A stretch of DNA of 64,000 bases from Arthrobacter sp. zg-Y919. Lineage in GTDB: Bacteria > Actinomycetota > Actinomycetes > Actinomycetales > Micrococcaceae. The translations under genes were made by a program, and so were the position numbers. A model generated the notes under the pieces. That model made no database searches. It was not told the origin of the DNA and saw only the letters and a list, made by a program, of their open reading frames with translations. Below are positions 8,647 to 17,617 of this stretch, one piece after another (position 1 is the stretch's first letter; every line of letters begins with the position of its first letter). The DNA lies in assembly GCF_030142045.1 (NCBI RefSeq), contig NZ_CP126242.1, positions 2,232,001 to 2,296,000 on the forward strand, read 5' to 3'.

Positions 8647-9153
8647 CTACTGATCGGCTCTGCGGCGCTGCAGGGCACGCCGGCGCAGGACAAGGGGCAG
8701 AAGCAGCCAAAGCAGGCCGACCATAACCGCCACGGACACTGCGGCTACGGCGCCCGCGGCGCCGTCGAGCACCAGGTCGAATACCAGGCCGATGGTGCCC
8801 ACGAGGATCAGCCCGACCAACACCAGCGTGATGCGCAGCAGCAGGTCGGCACTGTCGACGAGATCCCTTTTGATCCGCCGCTGGAAGAATGTACGGTGCA
8901 TAACCACCGTCGACAGCAGCAGGGCCGTGGCAAGGACCGACAGCACCACCAGGGACAGGTAGATTCCCACCTGGACCGGGTTCAGGGTGGTGAAGCGCTG
9001 CTGGAACGGCAGCGTCAGCAGGAAACCGGTCAGGATCTGGATTCCGGTCTGGAGCACCCGGAGTTCCTGAAGCAGGTCCGTCCAGTTCCGGTCCTGTTTC
9101 TGCAGCGGGGTTTCATCGCGTTCCGGGTCCCGTTCCGCCGGGGTATTGCCCAT
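8647..9153 (-). CDS. DUF6328 family four-helix membrane protein
   Basis: A 168-residue integral membrane protein. LLQELRVLQTGIQILTGF followed by LLTLPFQQRF is the signature of the DUF6328 family, known from many actinobacteria without a defined function. Four hydrophobic helices can be seen at about residues 45-60, 68-90, 105-127 and 132-156, with short charged ends. The open frame continues upstream, but that part is out of character with the protein and overlaps the terminator of the tRNA gene. I therefore take the ATG at 9153 (MGNTPAERD). It is a single gene, with its stop close to the convergent PspA terminator. Confidence 0.8.
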   Translation of the reverse strand: MGNTPAERDPERDETPLQKQDRNWTDLLQELRVLQTGIQILTGFLLTLPFQQRFTTLNPVQVGIYLSLVVLSVLATALLLSTVVMHRTFFQRRIKRDLVDSADLLLRITLVLVGLILVGTIGLVFDLVLDGAAGAVAAVSVAVMVGLLWLLLPLVLRRRALQRRRADQ

Positions 9154-9188
9154 AGTGCAGTGTAGTTCCTGCTCACCGGGGCAAAACA

Positions 9189-9229
9189 AAAGTCCCTCGA
9201 GGTTCCTTTCGGATCCTCGAGGGACTTTC
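9189..9229 (-). terminator. terminator downstream of the initiator tRNA
   Basis: A perfect 14-base-pair stem AAAGTCCCTCGAGG/CCTCGAGGGACTTT (9189-9202 with 9215-9228), 7 bases beyond the tRNA 3' end, followed on the minus strand by a T-rich run (TTTTGTTTTGC). It ends the tRNA transcript ahead of the DUF6328 gene. Confidence 0.88.
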
Positions 9230-9234
9230 CTTTG

Positions 9235-9308
9235 TTGCGGGGGCAAGATTTGAACTTGCGACCTCTGGGTTATGAGCCCAGCGAGCTACCGAACTGCTCC
9301 ACCCCGCG
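9235..9308 (-). tRNA. tRNA-fMet (initiator), anticodon CAU
   Basis: Read on the minus strand, the gene folds into a standard cloverleaf of 74 bases without an encoded CCA. The acceptor arms are CGCGGGG and CCCCGCA, leaving the C1-A72 mismatch that marks initiator tRNAs. The anticodon stem has three G-C pairs (TGGGCTCATAACCCA), the second initiator hallmark; the anticodon CAT lies at 9272-9274. The T loop reads AGTTCAAATCT. These features separate it from elongator methionine and from lysidine-type isoleucine tRNAs. Confidence 0.96.
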
Positions 9309-9448
9309 GCGCGATATCTAACTCTACCCGCCGCTGGTCCCGGGCGCAAACCGCTGATGCGGGAGCCTGCAGCCCCGCGGAACTCCGGGGGGGTGGGGGC
9401 CGACGGCGGAGATCAATCCGCCGCCGGCCGTTCCCCGCGGCCGCTGTG

Positions 9449-12439
9449 CTAGCTGCCGCCGTCGCCGTCCTCCGCCGGGGCGGTGGCACCGGATTCGTCG
9501 GCGCCTTCGCCGCCTTCCATGCGTTCCTGGGCTTCGGTGGCCCGGGCGATGGCGTCCTGGAGCCGGCTCTGCGCCTCACCGTAAGCGGCAAAGTCACCGC
9601 GTCCGAGGGCGCTCTGGCCATCCTGGATAGCCTGGCCCGCATCGGACAGCGCCGTAGCCAGGTCGGATTGGGCCGTTCCGTCTCCCCCGCCCTCGGGCGT
9701 CGGAGGGGTGGCACCGACATTGCCGGCGTCACCCGTGGCGGCTCCGGAGTCTCCACCGAAGATCTGGTTCAGCGCTTCGTCGAGGGTCGGCGCGAAGCCC
9801 ACCTTCTCGCCGAAGTTCACCAGGACCCGCTGCAGCGTCGGGTAGGACGCTTCACCTGAAGACTGGACGTAGACGGGCTGGACATACAGGATGCCGTCGC
9901 CGACCGGCAGGGTCAGCAGGTTGCCGTTGATGACTTCCGACGCACCCTGGCGCAGGAGGTTCAGGGCATTGGACACGGTGGGATCGGAGTTGAACGTGTT
10001 CTGCGCCTGTCCCGGCCCGGGAACGGCCGTGTCCGTGGGCAGCGCCAGCAGCCGGAGCTTGCCGTAGTCCTCGCTCCTGACACCCGGTTCCCCGGTGCCT
10101 GCGTCCGCCTCCGCGGAGAGGAAGCCGTAGAGCACGTTGCGGGGGTCGCCGCCTTCGCTCACGAAGGGGATGAACGGCGTCGTCAGCGAGAAGGTTGCCT
10201 CATCCTGTCCCGGCATCTGCAGCGACAGGTAGTACGGAGGCTGCTTGACGTCGGCGTTGCCACCCGTGGGATCGCTCGGAACGCTCCACGCGTCGTCGTT
10301 CTTGTAGAAGGAGTCCGGGTCGGTGACGTGGTACTTGCCGAGTAGTTCCCGCTGGACCTTGAACTGGTCTTCCGGGTAGCGGACGTGCGCCATCAGGTCC
10401 TCGGACATCTCGCTGTACGGCTTCAGCGTGGAGGGGAACACACTCTGCCAGGACTGCAGCAGGGGATCCTCGTCATCCCAGGCGTACAACTCGACGGAAC
10501 CGTCATAGGCGTCGACAGTCGCCTTCACGGCATTGCGGATGTAGTTCACCTGTTCCTGCGGGAGCGCTGCGGCACCCGGGGTCAGTGAGTCCGTGGTGGC
10601 GTCCTGCAGTTCCTGCTGGGTCGAGTAGGGGAAGTACTTGCTCGTGGTGTAGCCATCCACGATCCACTTCACGCGCCCGTCGATGACCGCCGGGTAGGCA
10701 TTGCCGTCCACCGTCAGGTACGGGGCGACCTTTTCGACCCGCTCACGCGGGTCCCGGTCGTACAGGATCTGTGATTCTTCATTGATGGCATCCGCGAGAA
10801 GCAGTTCCGTGGACTGGAACTTGATTGCGTAGACCAGCTGGTTGAAGAGGTTGCCGACGCTCGGGCCGCCTTCACCACTGAAGGTGGTCTGCGACTCTTC
10901 CTCGGAGTTGCCGGTCTGCGGCCGGTCGATCTCCACCGGGGCGGCACCTTCAGGGGCACCGACCACTGAGTACTGCGGAGAGTTTTCGCCGAAGTAGATC
11001 CGCGGCTCGTAGTCCCCGCCGTCGGTGAGGACGCCCGTGGAGGGAATGCCGGATTCCATGAAGCTCGGCTTGCCGTCGGGAGCGACTGTGGAACCCCGCG
11101 CGGCGACCACTCCATAGCCGTGGGTGTAGAGGACGTGTTCGTTGACCCAGCCGCTGGGAACGCCTCCGACGTTCAGCTCACGGACAGCGATGACGGTGTC
11201 CTGGATCTCGCCGTCAATTTCGTAGCGGTCCACGTTCAAGGTCTGGGGGAACTGGTAATACTGGCGGAACTGCTGCAGCTGGCCGAAGGCGTCGGAGACG
11301 ACATTGGGATCCAGGAGGCGGATGTTGGTGGTGGTCCCCGCGTCCTGTTCCAGGGCCCCTGCGTTGGCGTTCACCGTGGCGTCGTAGGGAATGACCTCGG
11401 TATCGGCGAGCCCGTAGGCTTCCCGGGTCATGTCGATATTGCGCTGGATGTACTCGCGTTCGAGGCTCAGTTCCGAAGGCTGGACCTGGTAGCGCTGGAC
11501 AATCCACGGGTAGACGCCGCCCGCGACGATGGCCGTGATGATCAGCATTGCGGTGCCGATGATGGGCAGGCGCCAGCGGCCGATGACGGCGGAAAGGATG
11601 AACAGCACTGCGACTATCACCGAGGCCACGGCCAGGATGGCCTTGGTCGGGATGACTGCCTCCACATCCGTGTAGAGCGCGCCGGTCCAGGTCCCCGAGG
11701 TGCTCAGGAGGGTGTCGTAGCGGTCAAGCCAGAAATTGACGCCCTGCAGCAGGAGGAAGGCTGCGGCGATGATGGCCAGGTGCAGGCGGGCGGGGCGGCT
11801 GACAAACACGCCCTTCTCTTCCAGGCGGATGCCGCCGTAGAGGTAATGCGTCAGGAGGCCGGCAATCCCGGAAATCACCACGACGCTGATCAGGAAGCCC
11901 ACCAGGAAACCGATGAAGGGCAGGGTGTTCAGGTAGAAGCTGTAGTCCAGGTTGAACTGCGGGTCCGTTTTCCCGAAGTCGCGCCGGTTGAAGAAGAGCA
12001 GCGCCTGCTGCCACATCGACATGGCCGCCGTGCCGGCGAAGCCGCCGACCACGAGCGGAATACCGATCATCAGCAGCTTGCGGACCGGCTCAAGCTGGGC
12101 CTGGTACCGGTTCAGGTTGTCCTGGAGGGCGCTGTCGGGCGCGTAGATGGGCCGCGAGACGTAGGCAACCCGGATGCTGGTGAACACTCCGGCGGCCATC
12201 ACGAGGAAGGCCGCGAGGAACATGGAGATCCGGGTCAGGTTCTCCTTGACGAACACTTCCAGGTAGCCCAGCTGGTTGTACCAGAGGACGTTTGCGTAGA
12301 CCTGGGAGAAATACACAAAACCAATGACAAGCACGGCAACGACGATCAGCGTCGCGATCAGCGGACTCCGCCGTCGTCGCCTGCCGACGGCCGTGGCCGT
12401 GCCGGGTCGGGAAAATGGGCCGTTTGGTCCGGAAGTCAC
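9449..12439 (-). CDS. UPF0182 family large membrane protein
   Basis: A 996-residue protein of the UPF0182 (COG1615) family, widespread in actinobacteria and of unknown function. About seven transmembrane helices occupy the first 320 residues, beginning with [19 protein letters not shown]. The remaining 650 residues form a large extracytoplasmic region with the family's conserved aromatic and Asp/Pro-rich stretches ([20 protein letters not shown]). The last 90 residues are Gly/Ala/Glu-rich, with a helical segment [19 protein letters not shown] prefer the GTG at 12439 because GAGG lies 5 bases upstream; the open frame runs 24 codons further but without a ribosome site. No functional link to the neighbours is visible. 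Confidence 0.9.
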   Translation of the reverse strand: MTSGPNGPFSRPGTATAVGRRRRRSPLIATLIVVAVLVIGFVYFSQVYANVLWYNQLGYLEVFVKENLTRISMFLAAFLVMAAGVFTSIRVAYVSRPIYAPDSALQDNLNRYQAQLEPVRKLLMIGIPLVVGGFAGTAAMSMWQQALLFFNRRDFGKTDPQFNLDYSFYLNTLPFIGFLVGFLISVVVISGIAGLLTHYLYGGIRLEEKGVFVSRPARLHLAIIAAAFLLLQGVNFWLDRYDTLLSTSGTWTGALYTDVEAVIPTKAILAVASVIVAVLFILSAVIGRWRLPIIGTAMLIITAIVAGGVYPWIVQRYQVQPSELSLEREYIQRNIDMTREAYGLADTEVIPYDATVNANAGALEQDAGTTTNIRLLDPNVVSDAFGQLQQFRQYYQFPQTLNVDRYEIDGEIQDTVIAVRELNVGGVPSGWVNEHVLYTHGYGVVAARGSTVAPDGKPSFMESGIPSTGVLTDGGDYEPRIYFGENSPQYSVVGAPEGAAPVEIDRPQTGNSEEESQTTFSGEGGPSVGNLFNQLVYAIKFQSTELLLADAINEESQILYDRDPRERVEKVAPYLTVDGNAYPAVIDGRVKWIVDGYTTSKYFPYSTQQELQDATTDSLTPGAAALPQEQVNYIRNAVKATVDAYDGSVELYAWDDEDPLLQSWQSVFPSTLKPYSEMSEDLMAHVRYPEDQFKVQRELLGKYHVTDPDSFYKNDDAWSVPSDPTGGNADVKQPPYYLSLQMPGQDEATFSLTTPFIPFVSEGGDPRNVLYGFLSAEADAGTGEPGVRSEDYGKLRLLALPTDTAVPGPGQAQNTFNSDPTVSNALNLLRQGASEVINGNLLTLPVGDGILYVQPVYVQSSGEASYPTLQRVLVNFGEKVGFAPTLDEALNQIFGGDSGAATGDAGNVGATPPTPEGGGDGTAQSDLATALSDAGQAIQDGQSALGRGDFAAYGEAQSRLQDAIARATEAQERMEGGEGADESGATAPAEDGDGGS

Positions 12440-12651
12440 AGTTACCTCATCGTTCGGTGCGTCGGCTGGCGGCCGCTCCGGACTGCACCGGCGGGAACAA
12501 TGCCAGGACATATATTCCGGCCCTGTTTGCCCGCCGGACGGCCGGAAGCCGTCCGTGAATCATTCTGCCTTGGATTGCTCTTTGGCGGCCACTTCGATCC
12601 GGTGCCGGAAACAACCTTGTCCCGATCGTAACTAGGCACGGCCGTCCACTT

Positions 12652-13845
12652 CTAGGGGGTGCACTGCGGGAGGTCCGACGCGCTGCCGCCGGCGGCGAGC
12701 TTTTCCACCGCTTGGATGGCCTCGTCCAGGGTGGACACCCGCACCACGTCCAGGCCGTCGGGAATGTGCCCGGCGACCTCGCCGCAGTTGTCCGCCGGGG
12801 CCAGGAAAAACTCGGCCCCGGCGTCGGAAGCGCCAATGAGTTTCTGCCTGATTCCCCCGATGGGCCCAACATTTCCCGCCGCGTCGATGGTTCCGGTTCC
12901 GGCGAAATGCCTGCCGTCCGTCAAGGCGCCCGGAGTCAGCCGGTCCACGATCCCGAGGGCGAACATCATCCCCGCGGACGGACCTCCCACCTTCTCCATG
13001 CCCGCACCGATGCTCACGTCAAACGGAAACTCAAAGGAAGTGGCCAGTTCGATGCCGAGCTGGTAGGCACCGGAGTCGGACTGCCGCGGGGTGACGGATT
13101 CGGAGACCTCGGTCCCGTCCCGCCGCACCGTGAGCTGCGCGGCTGACCCTCCGCCGTCGTTCAGGGCAGCACGCAGGCTGTCGATGCCTTCGATCCTGGT
13201 CTCCCCCACCGCAACCACTGTGTCCCCCGGCTGCAGCACTCCTTCGGCAGGTGAGCCTTCCACCACGGCCGCCACAGTGAGTTCCTGCGTAAAACCGATG
13301 TCGAGCTGCGTCAGGGCAGCAGCAACTGCGGATTCCTGGGACGACGTCATGGCGGCGGCATTCTCCTCATCCACCTCGTCGCTGGTGGTTCCGGGAGCGT
13401 AGAGGAATTCGGTGGGGTACACGACGTCGTCCTGGTCCACCCATCCGCCCACAGCCTGGAAGATGCTGATGTTGGTGCTGGGGCCACCGGAAACGTACAC
13501 GGTGGTCAGGTCCAGTTCACCGTCCGTCGGATACGTCCGCTGTCCCTCGATCTCGATGATCTCCGCGTCCCCGGCGCTGCCCAGTGTGTTGAACGTCGGC
13601 CCGGGAGATTCCACCACGTACTGCGCCGGCAGCAGCAGCCCGGCGGCACCGAGTACGACGGCGAGCGCTCCGGAAACAAGGATGGCCCGGGTGCGCGGCG
13701 TGCGCTTGGCCGGTGCCGGGCGGCCGCTGCCCAGGCCCTGGTATGGGTAGACGGAGTAGCTGCCGTCCGGCTGCGGGGCCGGTGCGGCCGGTGTGCCCGG
13801 CCCGTCCTGCGCTGCGGTGCTGCTGTCGTCGTGAGAGTGGCGCAA
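12652..13845 (-). CDS. secreted PDZ / Lon-type serine protease (YlbL-like)
   Basis: A 397-residue membrane-anchored protease of the YlbL type. A cytoplasmic Pro-rich tail is followed by one transmembrane helix (ILVSGALAVVLGAAGLLL), then an extracellular region with a PDZ domain (VVEGSPAEGVLQPGDTVVAV). At the C-terminus is a Lon (S16) proteolytic domain with catalytic Ser in GGPSAGMMFALGIV and Lys in PIGGIRQKL. Unlike Lon it has no ATPase. No ATG fits; I favour the TTG at 13845, which has AGGAAAAGG eight bases upstream, because the longer frame would run through the divergent promoter region. YlbL in Bacillus takes part in recovery from DNA damage by degrading a division inhibitor; whether this holds here is unknown. 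Confidence 0.87.
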   Translation of the reverse strand: MRHSHDDSSTAAQDGPGTPAAPAPQPDGSYSVYPYQGLGSGRPAPAKRTPRTRAILVSGALAVVLGAAGLLLPAQYVVESPGPTFNTLGSAGDAEIIEIEGQRTYPTDGELDLTTVYVSGGPSTNISIFQAVGGWVDQDDVVYPTEFLYAPGTTSDEVDEENAAAMTSSQESAVAAALTQLDIGFTQELTVAAVVEGSPAEGVLQPGDTVVAVGETRIEGIDSLRAALNDGGGSAAQLTVRRDGTEVSESVTPRQSDSGAYQLGIELATSFEFPFDVSIGAGMEKVGGPSAGMMFALGIVDRLTPGALTDGRHFAGTGTIDAAGNVGPIGGIRQKLIGASDAGAEFFLAPADNCGEVAGHIPDGLDVVRVSTLDEAIQAVEKLAAGGSASDLPQCTP

Positions 13846-14122
13846 CTGACCAACCTTTTCCTGCGCTCGTGTGCTGTACGGAGCCGGCACCCGATACCCG
13901 ACCGCCGACCCTGCAAGCCTACGCCCGGCAACCGAACCGAACGTGCAGGGCCGGCTTTGCCTACAGCGAACGAAAACACGCTGTGCGGGACAGGTGTTGG
14001 GCACTGCCGGTAACGTAAGGAGAAATATGCGCGGCAGTGCCGGGCATCGCACAACAACCGCACGCAGTATGTGCACGCAGGACTTTCCGCTTTATCTTCT
14101 TCCACAGGACCGGTGGTATCCC

Positions 14123-15607
14123 ATGAGTTCCAATCCATCCGACCGCGGGGACAACCCGCAGGATCCGCTGTCCGAAATGCTCGCGCGCCTGTTCGGCGCC
14201 GGCGGGGCCGGCGGCATGGATCCGTCGGAACTGGCGAAGGCTGCCGGACTGCCCTCGGACCCCAATGCCATGGCCATGATCTTCCAGCAGGTGCAGGCCA
14301 TGTTCAGTGCTTCATCGGACGGGCCGGTGAACTGGCAGCTGGCCAAGGACAATGCCCGGCGGGTCGCCGCAACCGGCAGCGATCCCTCCACCGGCCCGAC
14401 GGCGGCCCGCGAGGTTGACGAGGCGCTGCACCTGGCCGAACTCTGGCTCGACCCGGCCACGGATTTCGCGTCCACCGCAAGTCTTGGCCGGGCCTGGTCC
14501 CGGGCGGAATGGGTGGAAGCGACCATGGATTCCTGGCGCCGGCTCACCGAGCCCGTAGCCGTGAGCATTTCGGAAGCGCTTTCCAACGCCATCACCGCGC
14601 AGATGCCCGAAGAAATGAAGTCCATGATGGGCGGGGCGTCCTCCATGCTCGCCAACATGGGCGGGGCGATGTTCGGCATCCAGCTCGGCCAGGCCGTCGG
14701 CGCGCTGTCCAAGGAAGTGGTGAGCTCCACCGACGTCGGGCTGCCGCTCGCCGCAGGCACCATGGCACTGCTGCCTGCCAACGTTGCCGCCTTTGGTGAA
14801 GGACTGGACATTCCGGAGGCCGAGATCCGGCTGTACCTGGCCGTTCGGGAAGCGGCCCATGCCCGCCTCTTCGCACAGGCCCCGTGGCTGGCACCCCATC
14901 TCTTCGGCACCATTGAGAGTTATGCCCGCGGCATCCACATCGATATTTCCAAGATCGAGGAAGCCGCACGGGACATCGACCCTTCCAATCCCGAGTCCAT
15001 CCAGGCTGCCCTTTCCGGCGGGGTTTTCCAGCCCCAGCGCACGGGCGCCCAGGAGGCGGCCCTCGAACGGCTGGAAACCGCACTGGCCCTGGTGGAGGGC
15101 TGGGTGGATGAAGTCACCGCCGCCGCCACCGCGAACCTGCCGTCCGCCGGTGCCCTGCGGGAAGTGATCCGCCGGCGCCGTGCCAGCGGGGGTCCGGCCG
15201 AGCACACGTTTGCTTCCCTGGTCGGGTTGGAGCTCCGGCCGCGGCGGCTGCGCGATGCAGCGGCCCTGTGGGCGCACCTGACCGAAGAGCGCGGCATTGA
15301 AGGCCGGGACGCCATCTGGGAGCACCCGGACCTGCTTCCCACCTCGGAAGACCTGGACGACCCCAAGGGCTTCAGCCGGCGGCGGGAGCTCCTGGAAGCT
15401 GCGGATTCCGATGTCGATGCTGCGCTGAAACGCCTGCTTGACGGTGGATTCGATACCCCGGCCGGCGACGGTGCACCGGAAGCTGAAGAGTCCGGAACCG
15501 CCGGCGACGCGGACACTTCCGCGGATACCGACGGCGACACCGCAAACGGCAGCGATACGGGAAACGACAATGACACCGACGAGGGCGGCAAGCCCGGCGC
15601 ACCCTAG
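14123..15607 (+). CDS. DUF2342 / zincin-like putative hydrolase
   Basis: A 494-residue protein of the DUF2342 family (TIGR03624-like 'putative hydrolase' of actinobacteria). The conserved core around EIRLYLAVREAAHARLF and PWLAPHLFGTIE is present. The family is modelled as zinc-peptidase-like, but here the place of HExxH reads EAAH, so the first histidine ligand is missing and catalytic activity is doubtful. The N-terminus is Gly-rich, and the last 60 residues are acidic low complexity (Asp, Thr, Gly). The ATG at 14123 begins with MSSNPSDRG, which suits the family; codons further upstream lie in the region shared with the divergent protease. The 277 bases between the two genes hold no other gene. 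Confidence 0.82.
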   Translation: MSSNPSDRGDNPQDPLSEMLARLFGAGGAGGMDPSELAKAAGLPSDPNAMAMIFQQVQAMFSASSDGPVNWQLAKDNARRVAATGSDPSTGPTAAREVDEALHLAELWLDPATDFASTASLGRAWSRAEWVEATMDSWRRLTEPVAVSISEALSNAITAQMPEEMKSMMGGASSMLANMGGAMFGIQLGQAVGALSKEVVSSTDVGLPLAAGTMALLPANVAAFGEGLDIPEAEIRLYLAVREAAHARLFAQAPWLAPHLFGTIESYARGIHIDISKIEEAARDIDPSNPESIQAALSGGVFQPQRTGAQEAALERLETALALVEGWVDEVTAAATANLPSAGALREVIRRRRASGGPAEHTFASLVGLELRPRRLRDAAALWAHLTEERGIEGRDAIWEHPDLLPTSEDLDDPKGFSRRRELLEAADSDVDAALKRLLDGGFDTPAGDGAPEAEESGTAGDADTSADTDGDTANGSDTGNDNDTDEGGKPGAP

Positions 15608-15655
15608 CGGCGTGTTTTCCGGCCGGCTTCCGTGCGGACCGGGACTTTGCCGGTA

Positions 15656-15693
15656 ACAACTACTCCAGAGGCAGCAGCCTCTGGAGTAGTTGT
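15656..15693. terminator. bidirectional terminator between convergent genes
   Basis: A perfect 16-base-pair stem, ACAACTACTCCAGAGG (15656-15671) paired with CCTCTGGAGTAGTTGT (15678-15693), with a 6-base loop. It is followed by GTTTT on the plus strand and preceded by a shorter A-run for the minus strand. It lies midway between the DUF2342 stop and the YgjP-like stop. Confidence 0.9.
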
Positions 15694-15707
15694 GTTTTGC
15701 GGAGCCG

Positions 15708-16292
15708 TTAGTCCTCCCCCATTTCCCCCTTCAGCCCCCGGGCGCTGGCGAACGCCGCTCCTGACAGGAAAGCCTTTGCGGTTTCCGTCTGCGGATAGTT
15801 TTCCAGCAGCCGCCAGAAAGCCGGACCGTGCGAGGGTACGAGCAGATGGGCCAGTTCGTGGAGCAGCACGTAGTCGACGACCCATTCGGGCATTCCCTGC
15901 AGTTTGTCTGACAGCCGGATCGTGCCCCTGCCCGGCGTCGCCGAACCCCAGCGTGAGTTCTGGTTGCTGACCCAGCGGACCGACTGTGGACGTGCCTGTC
16001 CGGAAAGATAGGTCCGGGACAGTTCCGCCGCGCGCAGCATTAGTTCGCTTTCGCTGGCCCCGGGATCCGGCTCGGTGGAGGACCGTTCCTCCAGCCGGGC
16101 CACCATCCGCCGTACCCACTCCGCTTCCTGGGCGGTGGAGAAGTGTGCCGGGATGGAGATCAGGGCCACGCCGTCACGGAACACGGCATTGACTGTCCGT
16201 TTCCGCCGGGCGGACCGGCGCACCTGGATCGGTATTCCGGTGCTGGTGGTTGCCGGAATCGAAACGTCGGCGGTCCGGTGCGGAGAAGGCAT
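15708..16292 (-). CDS. YgjP-type zinc metallopeptidase (DUF45)
   Basis: A 194-residue protein of the YgjP/DUF45 family of M48-related metallopeptidases. The zinc motif is VDYVLLHELAHLLVPSHGPAFW, where HELAH gives two histidines and the catalytic Glu, and the later His in SHGPAFW matches the conserved third-ligand region (all within about residues 138-160). The upstream segment VSNQNSRWGSATPGRGTIRL is also family-typical. Members are encoded widely, often beside restriction genes, but this copy is not. It has no signal peptide, so it should be cytoplasmic. The ATG at 16292 follows GAGAAGG only loosely on the coding strand. The substrate is unknown. Confidence 0.88.
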   Translation of the reverse strand: MPSPHRTADVSIPATTSTGIPIQVRRSARRKRTVNAVFRDGVALISIPAHFSTAQEAEWVRRMVARLEERSSTEPDPGASESELMLRAAELSRTYLSGQARPQSVRWVSNQNSRWGSATPGRGTIRLSDKLQGMPEWVVDYVLLHELAHLLVPSHGPAFWRLLENYPQTETAKAFLSGAAFASARGLKGEMGED

Positions 16293-16418
16293 ATTCCCAG
16301 CCTAGCCGCCGCCGCTGACAGCCCTGGAACCTGTGGATAACTCCGGGGGCCGCGGGCTGCCGTGTCAGCATGGTCAGCAGCCGGAACAGACCACGGGAGT
16401 CGACACGGGAGCAGGCCA

Positions 16419-17540
16419 ATGCGGATCAATCCTGGAATTCATGTGCTCGAAGTGTCGCCTGGTGCCCGTCAGCTGGGCATCGGTTCGGGGTCCCTGCTCC
16501 TGCGCAACCTCCAGGACGCCGACCTCGCTTTCCTGGCGGCCCTGCACAGGGGTGTTCCGGATGGATCGGAACAGGCCGCCGCAGCGGGATTGTCCGTTCC
16601 TCAGGACCGGGCGGCTTCACTGCTGCAGGTTCTCGGCCCCCTCCTGGTGCCGCATGAGGCCGCCGCTGAACCCATCCCCTCCCTGCGTACGGAACGTCTG
16701 CTCCCGGACGCACAGCGTCTCTCATCCGCCTACAGCGTCAACGGCGAAGAAACGGTGCGGCGGCGGGCCGCCGCTGCGGTTTCCGTGGACGGGCTGGGGC
16801 GCACCGGTGCCCTGCTGGCACGCGCGCTCGGCTCGGCAGGTATTGGAACCCTGCTGCTCACGGATCCGGACGTGGTTTCCCCGGCCGACGTCGGAACGGC
16901 CTACGCCATGACCGATATCGGAATGAACCGGGCCGCAGCCGTCAAACGGCACCTTTTCCGGGTGGACCCCACCCTCCAGGTGCTGACGATGCCGGGTATC
17001 AGCCGTGGATCTGCCGGTCGCCGTCCGTCCCCGCCTGCCGTGGACCTGGCCGTGACCATCCGCGCGGTGGCTGCCGTGCCCCGGGCGGGGGAACGCCGGC
17101 CGGAACCGGCGGAGGACGACGGCAGCGTCCCCCGGCTGGTACTGACAGCACAGGAAAGCGCGTGGGACATCGGCCCCCTGGTGGTTCCCGGCCTCACGCC
17201 GTGCCTGGAATGCCTGGACCGCCACCGGGCAGAGACCGATCCGGGGTGGTACGCCGCCAGGGAGGCCCTGGCAGCCAGCCGGCCCGAAGCCGCGGACAGG
17301 CAGGACGCTGCCGGCGGGCTGTTTTCGGGTCCCGGGGGTGAGGAGCTCGCCGGCTCGGTGCTTGCCGCCGGAGCGGCAGCCATGGCGGCGCTGGTCTTCC
17401 TGGACGGGATCAACCAGCCTGCCGTGTTGTCCGCTGTCCTTCGGCTGCGGACCTCCGACGGCTACCCGCAGCTGCGGAAACTGGACTACCACCCGGCGTG
17501 CGGCTGCCGGCTGCAGCGCCGCGGAAACCAGGTGGCCTAG
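16419..17540 (+). CDS. ThiF/E1-like protein with zinc-cysteine motif
   Basis: A 373-residue protein with an E1-like Rossmann domain (VSVDGLGRTGALLARALG, then LLLTDPDVVSPADVG). Usual E1 enzymes adenylate the C-terminus of a small protein using GxGxxG plus conserved Arg and Asp residues. The nucleotide loop here reads GLGRTG, and several later motifs are weak. PCLECLDRHRAETDP and the C-terminal HPACGCRLQ supply four cysteines in two CxxC/CGC pairs, probably a zinc site as in ThiF or the TOMM cyclodehydratase partner. I take the ATG at 16419 (MRINPGIHV). It faces uvrD2 tail to tail. No small modifier gene or TOMM precursor is nearby, so its partner is unknown. Confidence 0.72.
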   Translation: MRINPGIHVLEVSPGARQLGIGSGSLLLRNLQDADLAFLAALHRGVPDGSEQAAAAGLSVPQDRAASLLQVLGPLLVPHEAAAEPIPSLRTERLLPDAQRLSSAYSVNGEETVRRRAAAAVSVDGLGRTGALLARALGSAGIGTLLLTDPDVVSPADVGTAYAMTDIGMNRAAAVKRHLFRVDPTLQVLTMPGISRGSAGRRPSPPAVDLAVTIRAVAAVPRAGERRPEPAEDDGSVPRLVLTAQESAWDIGPLVVPGLTPCLECLDRHRAETDPGWYAAREALAASRPEAADRQDAAGGLFSGPGGEELAGSVLAAGAAAMAALVFLDGINQPAVLSAVLRLRTSDGYPQLRKLDYHPACGCRLQRRGNQVA

Positions 17541-17576
17541 CCCGGCCCCGGAGCCGCGCCCCGTGGCCAGGGATCC

Positions 17577-17617
17577 GGGCGCCCGTGGCTAGGCGCATGG
17601 GCGCCCGGGGCTAGGCG
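17577..17617. repeat. tandem duplication covering the uvrD2 stop codon
   Basis: A 19-base unit (GGGCGCCCGTGGCTAGGCG) at 17577-17595 recurs at 17599-17617 with one change, giving a 22-base period. The second copy contains the uvrD2 stop codon, so a second in-frame-like TAG lies just beyond it. Each copy has the self-complementary GGGCGCCC, and the two could pair as a hairpin that ends the uvrD2 or ThiF-like transcripts. Confidence 0.75.

Noticed and set aside
11120..12631. Plus-strand open frame of 503 codons
   Set aside because: Antisense to the UPF0182 gene; Asp/His/Gln-rich with no domain.
13846..14076. N-terminal extension of the Lon-like protease
   Set aside because: It would overlap the divergent DUF2342 promoter region, has Arg/Cys-rich text unlike the protein, and lacks a ribosome site; the TTG at 13845 fits better.
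13871..14122. N-terminal extension of the DUF2342 protein
   Set aside because: Out of character with the family start, while the ATG at 14123 matches it.
15708..16292. YgjP-like peptidase as part of a restriction or defence cluster
   Set aside because: No restriction or defence genes lie next to it here.
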